Shown piece by piece: positions 24,811-35,136 of a stretch of 64,000 nucleotides of DNA (the stretch's first letter is position 1; every line of letters starts with the position of its first letter). A program made the translations under genes and the position numbers. Under the pieces are notes generated by a model. The model was given only the letters and a program-made list of their open reading frames with translations, did no database searches and was not told the DNA's origin. The stretch is from Cronobacter universalis NCTC 9529 (GTDB lineage: Bacteria > Pseudomonadota > Gammaproteobacteria > Enterobacterales > Enterobacteriaceae), in contig NZ_CP012257.1 in assembly GCF_001277175.1 (NCBI RefSeq), positions 2,170,001-2,234,000 of the forward strand, written 5' to 3'.

Positions 24811-26451
24811 ATGTTTCAACAGACAACACGCTTACCTTTTACAGAGGAGTTAGCTGAAAAGGCGCGTATGGACCCTGAATCGGGTGAACTCATCCCGGAG
24901 ACCCGCGATGTCGAGCCGCAGCCTGAATCCATCGAGGGGATGCCCTCGCCGGACGCGCTGACGCCGGCAGACCGCTATTTAGAGCTGTTTGAGCATGTTC
25001 AGGCCTCCCGTATTTTCGCGGACAGTAAAACGTTCCCGGACTGCGCGCCGAAAGTGTCGCCGCTGACCATTCTGATGAACTATCGTCAGGCGAAACGCCT
25101 GCCGGGCTTCGACCTGCGTCGTTTTGTCGAAGAGCATTTTTACTTTCCGGTTATCAATACCAATCCGTATGTCTCGGACCCGAGCCGGACGCTGACTGAA
25201 CATATCGACAGCCTGTGGCCAATTCTGACGCGCCAGCCCCATGAGCATCTGGAGAACTCCTCGCTGCTGCCCCTGCCCCAGGCCTATATCGTGCCGGGCG
25301 GGCGCTTTACGGAGACCTACTACTGGGATTCCTATTTCACGATGCTCGGCCTTGCCGAAAGCGGCCGCCACGATATGCTGCGCTGCATGGCGGATAATTT
25401 CGCCTGGATGATTGAGAACTACGGGCATATCCCGAACGGCAACCGCACCTATTATCTGAGCCGCTCGCAGCCGCCGGTGTTCGCGCTGATGGTCGAGCTG
25501 TTTGAAGAAGATGGCGTGCGCGGCGCGCGACGCTACCTGGATCATCTGCTGATGGAATACGCGTTCTGGATGGATGGCGCGGACAACCTTGAACCAGGCC
25601 AGGCCTTCCGCCATGTGGTGAAAATGGCAGACGGCACGCTGCTGAACCGCTACTGGGACGATCGCGATACGCCGCGGGATGAATCCTGGCGCGAGGATGT
25701 GGAAACCGCGAAGCTCTCCGGGCGTCCGGCCAGTGAAGTCTATCGCGACCTGCGCGCGGGCGCGGCGTCCGGCTGGGACTACTCCTCCCGCTGGCTGCGC
25801 GACGCCGACCGGCTCGCGAGCATTCGCACCACGCACTTTTTGCCGGTGGATCTCAACGCGTTTATCTACAAGCTGGAAACCGCCATCGCCAATATCGCGC
25901 AGTTAAAAGGCATTCCGGCCACCGCGACGGTATTCCGTAAAAAAGCCATCGATCGCCGCGAAGCGGTTAACCGCTACCTGTGGGATAACGACATGGGCGC
26001 GTTCCGCGATTACGACTGGCGTCGCGGTCAGCTGGCGTCGTTTTCGGCGGCCTGCGTGGTGCCGCTGTATGTCGGGCTCGCCAGTTATGCGCAGGCGGAT
26101 CGCATTGCGGTCAATCTGCGTGAACGCCTGCTCTCGCCGGGCGGGATCCTGACCACGGAAGTGGAAACGGAACAGCAGTGGGATAAACCGAACGGCTGGG
26201 CGCCGCTCCAGTGGATGGCCATTCAGGGCCTGAAAAACTACGGCGACGATGCGCTGGCGGATATTATCGCCAACAACTGGTTGCGTACGGTGAAACGATT
26301 CTACAATGAGAACCACAAGCTTATTGAGAAGTACCATATCGCCGACTACTCGCCCCGCCCCGGTGGCGGTGGCGAATACCCGTTGCAGGACGGCTTCGGC
26401 TGGACCAACGGCGTCACGCGCCGCCTGATTGCGCTCTATGGCGAACCGTAA
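24811..26451 (+). CDS. treF: Cytoplasmic trehalase TreF
   Basis: A 546-residue GH37 enzyme that hydrolyses trehalose to two glucose. Trehalase signatures are present: [15 protein letters not shown] and [14 protein letters not shown], and the C-terminal [18 protein letters not shown]. There is no signal peptide, and the acidic N-terminal extension ([18 protein letters not shown]) with [16 protein letters not shown] matches TreF rather than periplasmic TreA. It is monocistronic, with its own terminator at 26475. In E. coli treF is under RpoS; no promoter was assigned here. Confidence 0.97.
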   Translation: MFQQTTRLPFTEELAEKARMDPESGELIPETRDVEPQPESIEGMPSPDALTPADRYLELFEHVQASRIFADSKTFPDCAPKVSPLTILMNYRQAKRLPGFDLRRFVEEHFYFPVINTNPYVSDPSRTLTEHIDSLWPILTRQPHEHLENSSLLPLPQAYIVPGGRFTETYYWDSYFTMLGLAESGRHDMLRCMADNFAWMIENYGHIPNGNRTYYLSRSQPPVFALMVELFEEDGVRGARRYLDHLLMEYAFWMDGADNLEPGQAFRHVVKMADGTLLNRYWDDRDTPRDESWREDVETAKLSGRPASEVYRDLRAGAASGWDYSSRWLRDADRLASIRTTHFLPVDLNAFIYKLETAIANIAQLKGIPATATVFRKKAIDRREAVNRYLWDNDMGAFRDYDWRRGQLASFSAACVVPLYVGLASYAQADRIAVNLRERLLSPGGILTTEVETEQQWDKPNGWAPLQWMAIQGLKNYGDDALADIIANNWLRTVKRFYNENHKLIEKYHIADYSPRPGGGGEYPLQDGFGWTNGVTRRLIALYGEP

Positions 26452-26474
26452 CCCGCTCATCGCGTAAACACAGA

Positions 26475-26500
26475 GGGCAGCCCGGCGGCTGCCCTTTTTT
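26475..26500 (+). terminator. Rho-independent terminator after treF
   Basis: GGGCAGCC (26475-26482), loop CGGC, GGCTGCCC (26487-26494), then TTTTTT. It separates treF from the convergent esterase gene. Confidence 0.92.
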
Positions 26501-26515
26501 ATGGCGTGAATCGAC

Positions 26516-28495
26516 TCAGAACGAGGCGCTGACGCCGATGTTATAACGCGTCTGCTCGCCGCTGCTGAGGCCTGCGGTTTGCGACAGCGCCGCGAACGCC
26601 GACACGTTGCTGCTCAGCGCGACGCTGGCGCCTGCCGTGATATCCATCCAGTTTTTGTCATCTTCCGCCCCGTCGCGACTAAAGGTGAGCGACGTCGATT
26701 TTAGCCCGCCCTGACCGCGCCAGACCGAATCGCCGAACTGATGCTTATAATCCACCTGCGCGTAGGGTTTCACCATGCCGAGATCGGCATCCAGACGCCA
26801 GCCGACGCTGCCGATTTGCGAATGGAAGTTCTGATCGCGAAAACGCATCGCGGTGCTGTCGTCGCCCGCTTCGCTGTAACCCTCCACATGGCTGTAATCC
26901 CACGCGTACTGCACCACCGGACCGGTCGTGAGCGCGCGGGTCACCGGCAGATCCAGCCCGGCGGTCAGGCGCGCGCCCCAGAGTTTAGCGTCGGTTTCGC
27001 CCGTCTCGACGCGCGTCAGCGGCCCGAGCTCCACGCGGCGCTGGATATTGCGGTATTCGCCTTTCAGCCAGTGAACGTCGGCATTGATCCATCCCGGCCC
27101 GAAATCGACCGCGGTAAAGAGCGCCGCCTGGTAACCGCGCGCGTCATAGCTCAGGTTATCCGTCGGTCGTTGATCGTCGAGCGAGCCTGCAACCAGCGCG
27201 CCGACCAGCCAGTTCTCCGTCACCCGGTAATCCGCGCCGAGGGTCAGATTGTTAGTGCTGGCGCTGCCGTCGCCGGTCTCGTTCTTCGTGTAGCGTGCAT
27301 ATTCGCCGCTGTAGCCGCCAAAGACGCCTGCGCTGCCCTGTTCCGCCTGCTCGCTACGGCGTTGCTGATAACGGCTGTCGAGCGTGGCGCGACTGTTCTG
27401 CACCTGCGCGGCCGTCGCCTTGTTCAGCAGGGCGACCTGCGCCGGCGCGGCGAGGATCGACTGGATATAGTCCGCCATCAGGCGGTGCACCTGCGGGCTC
27501 GGGTGCAAGTGATCGGCAAACAGCCACGCCTGGCTGGCGTTAAATCCCGCGCTCGACGAGGTGCAGTCGGCGGCGGACAGCCCCGGCGGGCACGCCATGC
27601 CCGCGGTATTGGTAATGCCGAACTGCGCCGGATTCGCGAGGATTTCATTGAAAATGGCGTTGATGTCGGCGCGTACAATATTGCCGCCGCCGCTCGCGAC
27701 CAGCGCCTGCTCTTCGGTCGCGTTATAGAGCTGGCTTAACGCCGAGACCTGTCCGGCGGCCGTCTCATAGGCGGCGTAAAGCGCATCGCCAAGGGCCTGT
27801 TGCAGCGCCGGGAGCGGACTGACCTCGCCCGCCGCGGCGTAAAACGCGTTGCGGATCGCCTCCTGGCGCGCGGCGAGCGTCGGGGTTTGCGCGCTGCCGA
27901 GCGAGGCGAACGCGGCCTGCAGCGCGGCGCTGTTGCCGGCGGTTCCCAGCTGAATAACGGTTTCGATTAACGTTGGCGTGGCGGAGACATCCGGCACCGT
28001 CGGGACAATCACCGTTCCTGCCCCCGCGTTTAAGAGCGTGCGCACCTGTGAAGCCGCCGCCGTGGCGCTGCCGGTTACGATGGATTGCGCCTGGAGCGGT
28101 TGCAGCACCGCGGCCCCAAGGTCGTTGCCGCCAACGTAGTGGATATAGAGCCCGTCGCGATCCGCCCGGCCATTCGTCTGGCTTAAATAGCGCTGCACCT
28201 GATCCTGGGTGTTGTCTGCGCCAAGCGCAGGCACCGCCACGCCGCCGCCTGCGGCGTAGTTATTGCCGCCTTTATCAGAGGGCGAAAGCGTGAGGCCATT
28301 GTTTTGCGCGAGGATTTCGTCATACAGCGGATAGCGGTTGCTGTCGAAGGTGTAGCGGCCGTTATTGCCGGTATCGCTCAGGCTGTCGCCAAAGACATAG
28401 AGGTTATCCCAGGCGGCGGCGGGCGCGGCGACGCCACAGGCTAAGCCCAGCGCCAGCCCTACCCGCAGGGAAAGACCAGAGAGTGGAAAAGACAT
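26516..28495 (-). CDS. apeE: GDSL esterase autotransporter (EstA/ApeE type)
   Basis: A 659-residue protein with a Sec signal peptide, an N-terminal SGNH/GDSL esterase passenger and a C-terminal autotransporter beta-barrel ending in phenylalanine (VSASF). Catalytic blocks are visible: serine in VFGDSLSDTGN, the GxND block in VGGNDLGA, and Asp-His in FADHLHPS. Salmonella ApeE and Pseudomonas EstA have this layout and display a lipid/ester hydrolase on the cell surface. It is a single gene, convergent with treF. The passenger carries an alanine-rich insert (about residues 150-260). Confidence 0.88.
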   Translation of the reverse strand: MSFPLSGLSLRVGLALGLACGVAAPAAAWDNLYVFGDSLSDTGNNGRYTFDSNRYPLYDEILAQNNGLTLSPSDKGGNNYAAGGGVAVPALGADNTQDQVQRYLSQTNGRADRDGLYIHYVGGNDLGAAVLQPLQAQSIVTGSATAAASQVRTLLNAGAGTVIVPTVPDVSATPTLIETVIQLGTAGNSAALQAAFASLGSAQTPTLAARQEAIRNAFYAAAGEVSPLPALQQALGDALYAAYETAAGQVSALSQLYNATEEQALVASGGGNIVRADINAIFNEILANPAQFGITNTAGMACPPGLSAADCTSSSAGFNASQAWLFADHLHPSPQVHRLMADYIQSILAAPAQVALLNKATAAQVQNSRATLDSRYQQRRSEQAEQGSAGVFGGYSGEYARYTKNETGDGSASTNNLTLGADYRVTENWLVGALVAGSLDDQRPTDNLSYDARGYQAALFTAVDFGPGWINADVHWLKGEYRNIQRRVELGPLTRVETGETDAKLWGARLTAGLDLPVTRALTTGPVVQYAWDYSHVEGYSEAGDDSTAMRFRDQNFHSQIGSVGWRLDADLGMVKPYAQVDYKHQFGDSVWRGQGGLKSTSLTFSRDGAEDDKNWMDITAGASVALSSNVSAFAALSQTAGLSSGEQTRYNIGVSASF

Positions 28496-28720
28496 ACGCG
28501 CTCCTGCGTTTCAGAGGTAAATATCGAAAGAAAGCCATGCGTTATAGAGTGTAGAGCGTTTCTGCAAGCGCACCCGGATAACGCCTGGAATTGAGAGTCT
28601 GCGCGAAGAATGTGACGATTTGCCTTTTGTTCACTGCCTGAAAGCACAGTGCGTGGAGGCTAAAGTGAGAGGTTTAAAAGGTTTATAAAATGTATGTTGT
28701 AACTAAAATCATGGCTTAAT

Positions 28721-28744
28721 AAAAAACCCGGCCGGCGCCGGGTT
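28721..28744 (-). terminator. Terminator after uxaB
   Basis: On the minus strand AACCCGGC/GCCGGGTT arms (28744-28737 and 28732-28725) enclose a four-base loop and are followed by a T-run (complement of the A-run at 28721-28726). Confidence 0.88.
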
Positions 28745-28765
28745 CGGTTTTACATTTTTTTCGTA

Positions 28766-30217
28766 TCAGCACAGCGGTGCGACGGCGTTACGCATGCCAC
28801 GGGCAAGAATGGCGTCAAGATCGCGCGTCACCTGCTCCGCCAGCCCCGGCACGGTGGTCAGATCCTGCTCCCAGTGCTCGCTATCCGCCAGTACCGCGTC
28901 CACCAGCTCGCGCAGCGTAATGGTCTTATCGCCGAGATTCGTCCAGAGCTGCTGATAGCGCGCCAGCCAGTGGGCGTCATCCTGCAGCGGATAGCTTTCG
29001 CCACTGCGTTCGCCGCGATAAAAGGCGATAAGCGACGCCAGCGCGAACGTCAGGCGTGGCGGCAATGTGCCCTTCTGCGCCTGCCCCGCCAGCAGCTGCG
29101 GCAGAATGCGGGTGCGGAATTTGGTCATGCCGTTAAGCGCAATGGAGAGCAGCTGATGCTTGATGTACGGGTTGCGAAAACGGCTCACCACCGCATCGGC
29201 GAAAGATTCCAGCTCGTCGCGCGGCAGATCCAGCACCGGAATGATCTCTTCATGGATAGCCTTCTCAACGAACGCGCAAATCTGCGCGTCATCCATCGCC
29301 TCACCGACCGTGTTCAGCCCGGCCTGGAAAGCGACCGGCACCAGCGCGGTATGCGCGCCGTTGAGGATGGCCACTTTGCGCGCCTTATACGGCTTAATAT
29401 CATCGACGATCAGCACATTGAGCGGCAGTTTATCGAGACGCAGCTCCTGCGCGAGCCACTGCGGCCCCTGGATCACGAACAGGTAGAAGTGTTCGGCGGT
29501 ATCGAGAAACGCGTCGTGATAGCCAAGGCTCTCTTCAAGCTGGGCCACTTCATCGCGCGGATAGCCGGTAACGATACGGTCAACCAGCGTCGAGCAGAAC
29601 GTATTGGCGCTCTCAAGCCAGCCGATAAAAGCAGCAGGCAGCGCCCATTCACGGGCATAGCGAAGCACCAGCTCGCGCAGCGCCCCGCCGTTATAATCGA
29701 TAAGCTCGCACGGAATAAGCACCCAGCCTTTATCCTGCGCGCCGTTAAAGTGGCTGAAACGCTCGAACAGCAGTCGAGTGAGTTTCGCCGGGTAGCTTAC
29801 CGCCGGCGCGTCTTCGAACTTATCGCCGGCGTGATAGCTGATACCCGCTTCGGTCGTATTGGAGAACACAAAGCGGATATCCGGGTTATGCGCGAGCTTC
29901 AGGAACTCGTCATACTGCGCATAAACACTCACTTCACGATTCACGGAACGAATGAGTCGTGACTCGCTCACCGCCTCACCCTTCTCATTCAGACCGCGAA
30001 TAATCGTAGTATAGAGCCCGTCCTGCGTATTAAGAGACGGCGGGAAATCGCTGGCGATAGGACGCACCACGACCACCCCGGCGTTCAGATCGGTATGTTC
30101 ATTAAGAAGATCCACCTGCCAGTCGACAAAAGCCCGCAGGAAGTTCCCTTCACCGAACTGGATGATGCGCTCCGGCCAGAGCGCGCCAGGAAAATCACGA
30201 CGATTCAATGTTTTCAC
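28766..30217 (-). CDS. uxaB: Tagaturonate reductase (altronate oxidoreductase) UxaB
   Basis: A 483-residue NAD-dependent polyol dehydrogenase that interconverts D-tagaturonate and D-altronate in galacturonate breakdown. The N-terminal block [20 protein letters not shown] and [10 protein letters not shown] and the later [14 protein letters not shown] are typical of UxaB. As in E. coli it is encoded apart from uxaCA and lies near dgcF-yneG-glsB. The start at 30217 gives [11 protein letters not shown]. An ExuR-type operator was not recognised in the 117-base upstream gap. Confidence 0.95.
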   Translation of the reverse strand: MKTLNRRDFPGALWPERIIQFGEGNFLRAFVDWQVDLLNEHTDLNAGVVVVRPIASDFPPSLNTQDGLYTTIIRGLNEKGEAVSESRLIRSVNREVSVYAQYDEFLKLAHNPDIRFVFSNTTEAGISYHAGDKFEDAPAVSYPAKLTRLLFERFSHFNGAQDKGWVLIPCELIDYNGGALRELVLRYAREWALPAAFIGWLESANTFCSTLVDRIVTGYPRDEVAQLEESLGYHDAFLDTAEHFYLFVIQGPQWLAQELRLDKLPLNVLIVDDIKPYKARKVAILNGAHTALVPVAFQAGLNTVGEAMDDAQICAFVEKAIHEEIIPVLDLPRDELESFADAVVSRFRNPYIKHQLLSIALNGMTKFRTRILPQLLAGQAQKGTLPPRLTFALASLIAFYRGERSGESYPLQDDAHWLARYQQLWTNLGDKTITLRELVDAVLADSEHWEQDLTTVPGLAEQVTRDLDAILARGMRNAVAPLC

Positions 30218-30334
30218 AATGTGTTCCTTGATGGATTAAAAGCAGATCGCTGACTGAAACTGCCCTCCACGCTATCAGAACAACCATTAATGAAACCCCG
30301 TTTCGATCAAATTGAGCTGAGTTATTAAAAAATT

Positions 30335-30862
30335 TTATAGCTGCTTAAAAAAAACGGTTGTGCCGCAGGGGGCGCCGTCCGGCATCAGGGCGTAATTCGG
30401 GATCACGCCGGCCTTTTCCCATTGATGACGTGAATAAAATCGTTCGGCATCGCTGCCGGTAGACGTATCCAGCACCAGCACCGTTTTACCGGCTTTACGC
30501 GCCTCGCTTTCCAGGGTTTCCATCAGCGCCCGGGCGATGCCGCCGCGACGCGCGCGTCGATGCACCAGGAGTTTCGAGACATCCGCGCGGTGGGGCTGGT
30601 TTTCCGGCTGGCTGAGGATCAGTTGTACGGTGCCGACGGCCTTTCCCTGTTCATCAAATGCCGCCAGCACCAGGCGATCGTCGCGGGCCGCGCTTTGCGC
30701 GACATCAAGCCAGAAGGCGCGCGCTTTCTCCGGGCTGAACGGCAGCATAAAGCTCACCGACGCGCCGCCTTCCACGCAGTCAGTCAGCACATCGCACAGG
30801 GAATCTAAATGGGTGGGGATCTCCGCCGCGCTGAGGCGACGAACGGTATACGCCAGGGTCAT
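30335..30862 (-). CDS. GNAT-family N-acetyltransferase
   Basis: A 175-residue GNAT protein. The acetyl-CoA loop is visible in VHRRARRGGIARALMETLE (R-x-x-G-x-A type), followed by VLDTSTGSDAERFYSRHQWEKAG. ATG 30862 (MTLAYTVRRL) is chosen because GGCGGAG precedes it. The substrate is unknown; related proteins act on small amines or antibiotics. It is part of the extra segment between uxaB and dgcF. Confidence 0.85.
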   Translation of the reverse strand: MTLAYTVRRLSAAEIPTHLDSLCDVLTDCVEGGASVSFMLPFSPEKARAFWLDVAQSAARDDRLVLAAFDEQGKAVGTVQLILSQPENQPHRADVSKLLVHRRARRGGIARALMETLESEARKAGKTVLVLDTSTGSDAERFYSRHQWEKAGVIPNYALMPDGAPCGTTVFFKQL

Positions 30863-30949
30863 TGGTACTCCGCCATGAGGGTTTATCAAAGGGTTAACAG
30901 ATAAGCCTTATCATGGCGGAGATTCGCCGCAACGGGTCAGAGGAAAATC

Positions 30950-31921
30950 TTATCCTGCGGCGTGTTTGTGCGTGGTTTTCATCTTGTACATCTCGTCATC
31001 GGCGGCTTTCAGCAGCCCCGCGAGATCGCACTGTCGCTCTTCATCAAACTGCACCACGCCCCAGGAGAAACCGAGCCGCCACGGTTTACCGCTCTCCCGG
31101 TTAAAGGCGTCGGTCTGCTCGACCAGATACTGCATCGCAATCCACGCGCCTTTGTCGTCGGTATCGTTAAACAGCACCACAAATTCATCGCCGCCGAGAC
31201 GCGCCAGAAGATCGCTGTCGCGGAACGCGTTTTTCATCACCATCGCCATCGCGTTTAACGCTTCATCGCCGGCGGCGTGTCCCCAGGTATCATTGATCTC
31301 TTTAAAATCGTCGAGATCGATAAACCCGAGCGACATCGGCTCGCTGCGACGCCGGTGGGTCGAGAACGCGTAGCCGGCAAGCGAAGTAAAGCCGCGGCGG
31401 TTCAGCAGCCCGGTGAGTTCGTCGCTGGTCGCCACGCTGAGCACCATAAACTCATCTTCGACAATCGCCGCCAGATCGCGCAGCAGCAGCGCGTCGGACT
31501 CGGTGAATTCCCGCGGCTCGGTGTCGATAATGCACAGGGAGCCTGCGGTCGCGCCATCGGGCAGCCGCACCGGACAACCGGCATAGAAACGAATATGCGG
31601 CGGGCCGTTGACCAGCGGGTTATCGCGAAACCGTTCATCGCCAAGCGCATCGGCGATAATCAGCGGCGCGTTGCTTAAAATCGTATGTCCGCAGAACGAG
31701 ACGCGGCGCGGAATAGGTTTGGGCTCGGCGCCATCGCAGGAGACGAACCAGAGCTGCTCCTGGTCGACGAGGCTTATCAACGCCACCGGCGCGTTAAAAA
31801 GGCGCTTCGCAAGCCGGGTAAGACGGTCAAAACGCTCTGTCGGCGCCGCATCGAGCAGGCCAGAATCATGCAGGGACTGAAGACGCGCCTGCTCATTAAC
31901 CGGGATATCGGGTGTTTTCAT
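30950..31921 (-). CDS. GAF-GGDEF diguanylate cyclase
   Basis: A 323-residue soluble protein. A GAF domain occupies about residues 15-155 (FDRLTRLAKRLFNAPVALIS; SFCGHTIL), followed by GGDEF. The active site LGGDEFVVL is intact, and the product-inhibition site RDSD sits five residues before it, so the enzyme should make c-di-GMP and be feedback inhibited. ATG 31921 (MKTPDIPVNEQ) is preferred over an upstream in-frame ATG. The GAF cysteine-containing block suggests a small-molecule or redox input, but the ligand is unknown. Confidence 0.92.
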   Translation of the reverse strand: MKTPDIPVNEQARLQSLHDSGLLDAAPTERFDRLTRLAKRLFNAPVALISLVDQEQLWFVSCDGAEPKPIPRRVSFCGHTILSNAPLIIADALGDERFRDNPLVNGPPHIRFYAGCPVRLPDGATAGSLCIIDTEPREFTESDALLLRDLAAIVEDEFMVLSVATSDELTGLLNRRGFTSLAGYAFSTHRRRSEPMSLGFIDLDDFKEINDTWGHAAGDEALNAMAMVMKNAFRDSDLLARLGGDEFVVLFNDTDDKGAWIAMQYLVEQTDAFNRESGKPWRLGFSWGVVQFDEERQCDLAGLLKAADDEMYKMKTTHKHAAG

Positions 31922-31990
31922 TGCGCAACCTGTAAGCACTGTTTAATTGAAGCATAGCGTATCCGGCATCAGGCAAAGAGGCCGCCGCCG

Positions 31991-33047
31991 TCAAAGCGCG
32001 TAAATACGATTTTTACCTTCGCGCTTGGCGCTGTAAAGCGCGTCGTCCGCGGCTTTCAGCCACTGCGCCGCGCTCCGCATGTCCGCCGTGGCGCGCGATA
32101 CCGATACTGAGCGTGCAGCGCTGCGCGCTGTCGGGGAAAACGTCCATCTGCGCGGCCTGCGCCATGATGCGATCGCCCACCGCACAGGCGCGGCCAAAGG
32201 CGGTATCGGGCAGCAGCACGACAAACTCATCGCCGCCAAAGCGCGCTACGGTATCGCCCGCACGCGTCGCCTCGCGCAGGATCTCTGCAAAGGTGACCAG
32301 CAGCCGGTCGCCCGCCTCATGGCCGTAACGATCGTTCGCCGCTTTAAAATCATCAATGTCGATAAACATCAGCGCCGCAGGCTGTTCCCTGGTGTGAAAA
32401 CGTCTCAGGGCCGCGTCGATATCGTGCTCAAGCCTGCGACGGTTGGCGATATTGAGCAGCGGATCGGTATTGGCGAAGCGTTCAAGCTCGCGGGTTTTCT
32501 GGCGCAGACGCGTTGAGAGCGCATGGCTCACGACACTGAGCGCCAGCACATAAATCGCGATGAGCGGCAGCGTGGCGTAAAGCGTGCGGGAAGAAACGGC
32601 CAGATGCACCGGCAGCCCGAGCAAAAGCCAGGTCGCGCCGAACATCAGGGCCATGACGCCTGCGGCCTGGCGCATCAGGGGAAAACCGCCCGCGGAAAGC
32701 CTGTCGGAGAGCAAAATAGTGGCGATCGCGACAGAGGTGAGCGGCGACAGCGCCGTCTGGGCTATCCAGAAGCCGCCCGCCGCCGCGTCCGCCAGCAGGT
32801 TTTGCAGTTCTGTGCGTGCGGGATGGCGGCTGCGGCGCGCGCGGTAACGCGCGACAAGAGGCCAGACAAAGGCATTGGCCGCCAGCAGCGCCTGCGTCCA
32901 TAACGGGCGCTGGAGCTCCAGCAACAGGGCGAACAGCGGGATAAAACAGAGCGTGGTGCCCAGCTGGCGCATAAAAAACATGCGCCTGACGAACCTGAGC
33001 GCGGAGGAATGCTGATGACGGTTTAGCTGCTCAGATGCGCTCTTCAT
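31991..33047 (-). pseudogene. MASE2-GGDEF diguanylate cyclase with C-terminal frameshift
   Basis: The reading frame from 33047 codes for an N-terminal MASE2 membrane sensor (several helices; AFVWPLVARYRARR) and a GGDEF domain with FGGDEFVVL and an I-site RAGD, like E. coli DgcC. After TLSIGIA the frame leaves the family pattern and runs to a stop at 32013 with an arginine-rich tail. The expected family ending, WLKAADDALYSAKREGKNRIYAL, is found in the frame beside it and ends at 31991. A single-base indel near 32085-32100, in a run of GCGC, would restore one protein of about 350 residues. It could be a true mutation or a sequencing error. Confidence 0.82.
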
Positions 33048-33205
33048 ACCAGTATCCGGTGACGAAACCCAGCCATCTTAGTAACCCAGGATCCTGGCGG
33101 CAAGTACTTTAAAGCGCTCGCGGAAACAATCGCTCACATTCTGAAAAGAAACGGCAGTTCAATATCTTATTCGCGCGCCAGGGGCACGGCATCGTCGCGA
33201 TACGG

Positions 33206-34648
33206 TTATGACAGATGTTGCGCCAGACGCAGCGTCGGCTGATGCTCATCGTGCACCGAGGTCCGGTTGCGCCCCTGCCGTTTGGACTGGTACAGCAGGC
33301 TGTCCGCTTCGCGCATCAGCCGGGTGAAGGTGTCGCTGACCCGCTCACGCGGCGCCGCGTCATAGCCAAGGCCGATACTGACGCTGAAAGAGAGCGTCTG
33401 CCCTTCCCAGACGACCGTTTCCCCGGCCACCCGCTGGCGAAGGGTCTCGGCCAGCTGACAGGCGCGATCGAGCGTCATGTCCGGGCAGACGATCACAAAC
33501 TCTTCGCCGCCCATCCGCGCCACGCGCCCGGCGTCGGCCGTCAGCTCGCGCAGCTTCTCCCCGAAGGTCGCCAGCACCGCATCGCCGCACTCATGACCAT
33601 AGTTATCATTAATGCTCTTGAAGTGGTCCAGATCCATCAGCATCACGCACAGCGGCCGCCCGGCGAGCGCCGGATTGTTATCGTCGCGCGCCAGCGCCTC
33701 GAAAAGCCCGGAGCGTGAATAAACGCCGGTGAGATGGTCGTAATTGGCGCGCCGGGAGATCTGCGCCAGCAGTGAGTTAATGGCGCTGACGCTCACCGCC
33801 ACAATCGCCGGGCAGATAGCGATCGTCGCCACGCCAAGTCGCGTCGAAAACATCTGGCTGCCGACAGAGAGCCTGGCGGAGCTGATTTCAATGATCCCGG
33901 CGCTCACCAGAATAATTTGCAGCACGCCGGTGCAGAGCGTTAAGAAACAGGTCACATTGAGCGGATAGCGCACCGCGCACCAGATCAGCGCCGCGACCGG
34001 GAATGCCAGACAGCCCGCGCCGCCAATCACCACCGAGGCCGCAAGCGACGCCACCAGCGCCAGAAACGGCCACAGCGCTTCGGGTTTTATGCGTGCAGGC
34101 CACGACGGCCGCGTAAGCGTTAGGATCCACGGCATCAGGAGCACGCCCGTCGAAAACTGTTCGCTGAACCAGTCGCACAAAAGCGGCAGAAACCCCTGCG
34201 CGTTAACCCCGAGGCTGCCCGTCGCGCCGAAAAAGGCGCACAGCAACGCCGCCACGAGACAGTAGTTAAAAAGCCGCAGCGCGTTAACCGGGCGTGCGAG
34301 CGCGGGCCCGCGCCGTTTATCGCGCACCAGCAGCAGCGCCACGGTGATGATAAACACCATATTGGAGAAGTTAATCAGCAGCGAAGCGGCGCCCCAGCTG
34401 GTCGTCATCGCATCGTACGCGAGCATCGCCACATAACAGATGGCGTAGTAACCGGGCCGATTTAAGAACGGATAACGGGCGAACACCGCCGCCATGACCG
34501 CATTCAGCGGCCAGAACAGCGACAATGGCTCAACCAGGCGCATCATGGCGCCCAGGAAATAAAACAGCGTGGTCAGAAGAAAAAGGAGGGATGCGTTGAG
34601 CAACGTTTTTTCTTCACGAAAACCAGTCAGCTTCGCCTGGTTAAACAT
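33206..34648 (-). CDS. dgcF: MASE1-like diguanylate cyclase DgcF (YneF)
   Basis: A 480-residue protein with about eight N-terminal membrane helices and a C-terminal GGDEF domain. DWFSEQFSTGVLLMPWILTL and MFSTRLGVATIAICP match E. coli YneF, and the position next to yneG and glsB is the same as in E. coli. The active site is MGGEEFVIV. At the I-site position the sequence is ADAG rather than RxxD, so product inhibition is not expected. It makes c-di-GMP at the inner membrane in response to an unknown signal. Confidence 0.92.
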   Translation of the reverse strand: MFNQAKLTGFREEKTLLNASLLFLLTTLFYFLGAMMRLVEPLSLFWPLNAVMAAVFARYPFLNRPGYYAICYVAMLAYDAMTTSWGAASLLINFSNMVFIITVALLLVRDKRRGPALARPVNALRLFNYCLVAALLCAFFGATGSLGVNAQGFLPLLCDWFSEQFSTGVLLMPWILTLTRPSWPARIKPEALWPFLALVASLAASVVIGGAGCLAFPVAALIWCAVRYPLNVTCFLTLCTGVLQIILVSAGIIEISSARLSVGSQMFSTRLGVATIAICPAIVAVSVSAINSLLAQISRRANYDHLTGVYSRSGLFEALARDDNNPALAGRPLCVMLMDLDHFKSINDNYGHECGDAVLATFGEKLRELTADAGRVARMGGEEFVIVCPDMTLDRACQLAETLRQRVAGETVVWEGQTLSFSVSIGLGYDAAPRERVSDTFTRLMREADSLLYQSKRQGRNRTSVHDEHQPTLRLAQHLS

Positions 34649-34779
34649 AATCTATCGCTTACGGCTGCGGGCGGCGGCAGGGAGACGGCGCCGGGATAAC
34701 GGAATGGCAATAAGCTTAACACGTTTTAAACACAAATCTGCGGGTGTTTACGCGTGTCAGCGGAAAATCGCGCCGCCGT

Positions 34780-35127
34780 TTAGCGGTTCATCTCCTGCAC
34801 CAGCCAGCGGTGGATGACAGTGACGACATACGCCTGCTGCGGCGCGCTGAGCGCCACGCCCGCCGGAATGTTATGCCACTTCGCCAGACACCCGCGACAA
34901 CAGGTGGCGGTGGCGTGCTGGGCGATAAACACCGGATGCCCGCGCATCGGCGTCTGTTTGCCGTCATTGGCGGGCTCGGCGGGCGCCAGCCGTCTGGCGA
35001 TAAAGTCCGCGGCGTGCTGGTCAATCACCTCCGGGCCTTTATCCATACAATACTGCCGCTCTTTCGCGCCGAGGTGAAAACGGCGGCGAAAGGCGGAGCG
35101 GTTCAGGCGCGCGAACAGCGCATCCAT
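34780..35127 (-). CDS. yneG: DUF4186 family protein YneG
   Basis: A 115-residue small protein, RSAFRRRFHLGAKERQYCMDKG at the start and THATCCRGC-like cysteines (ATATCCRGCLAKWHNIP) in the middle, which suggest a metal site. It lies nine bases downstream of glsB, as in E. coli, so the two are cotranscribed. Function is unknown. Confidence 0.9.
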   Translation of the reverse strand: MDALFARLNRSAFRRRFHLGAKERQYCMDKGPEVIDQHAADFIARRLAPAEPANDGKQTPMRGHPVFIAQHATATCCRGCLAKWHNIPAGVALSAPQQAYVVTVIHRWLVQEMNR

Positions 35128-35136
35128 AACGCCTCC

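Noticed and set aside
30218..30334. ExuR operator upstream of uxaB
   Set aside because: No TGGTATACCA-like palindrome could be found in the gap.
31991..32239. A separate small gene at the end of the MASE2 cyclase
   Set aside because: Its sequence is the normal GGDEF C-terminus; it is the broken end of the upstream gene and not an independent protein.
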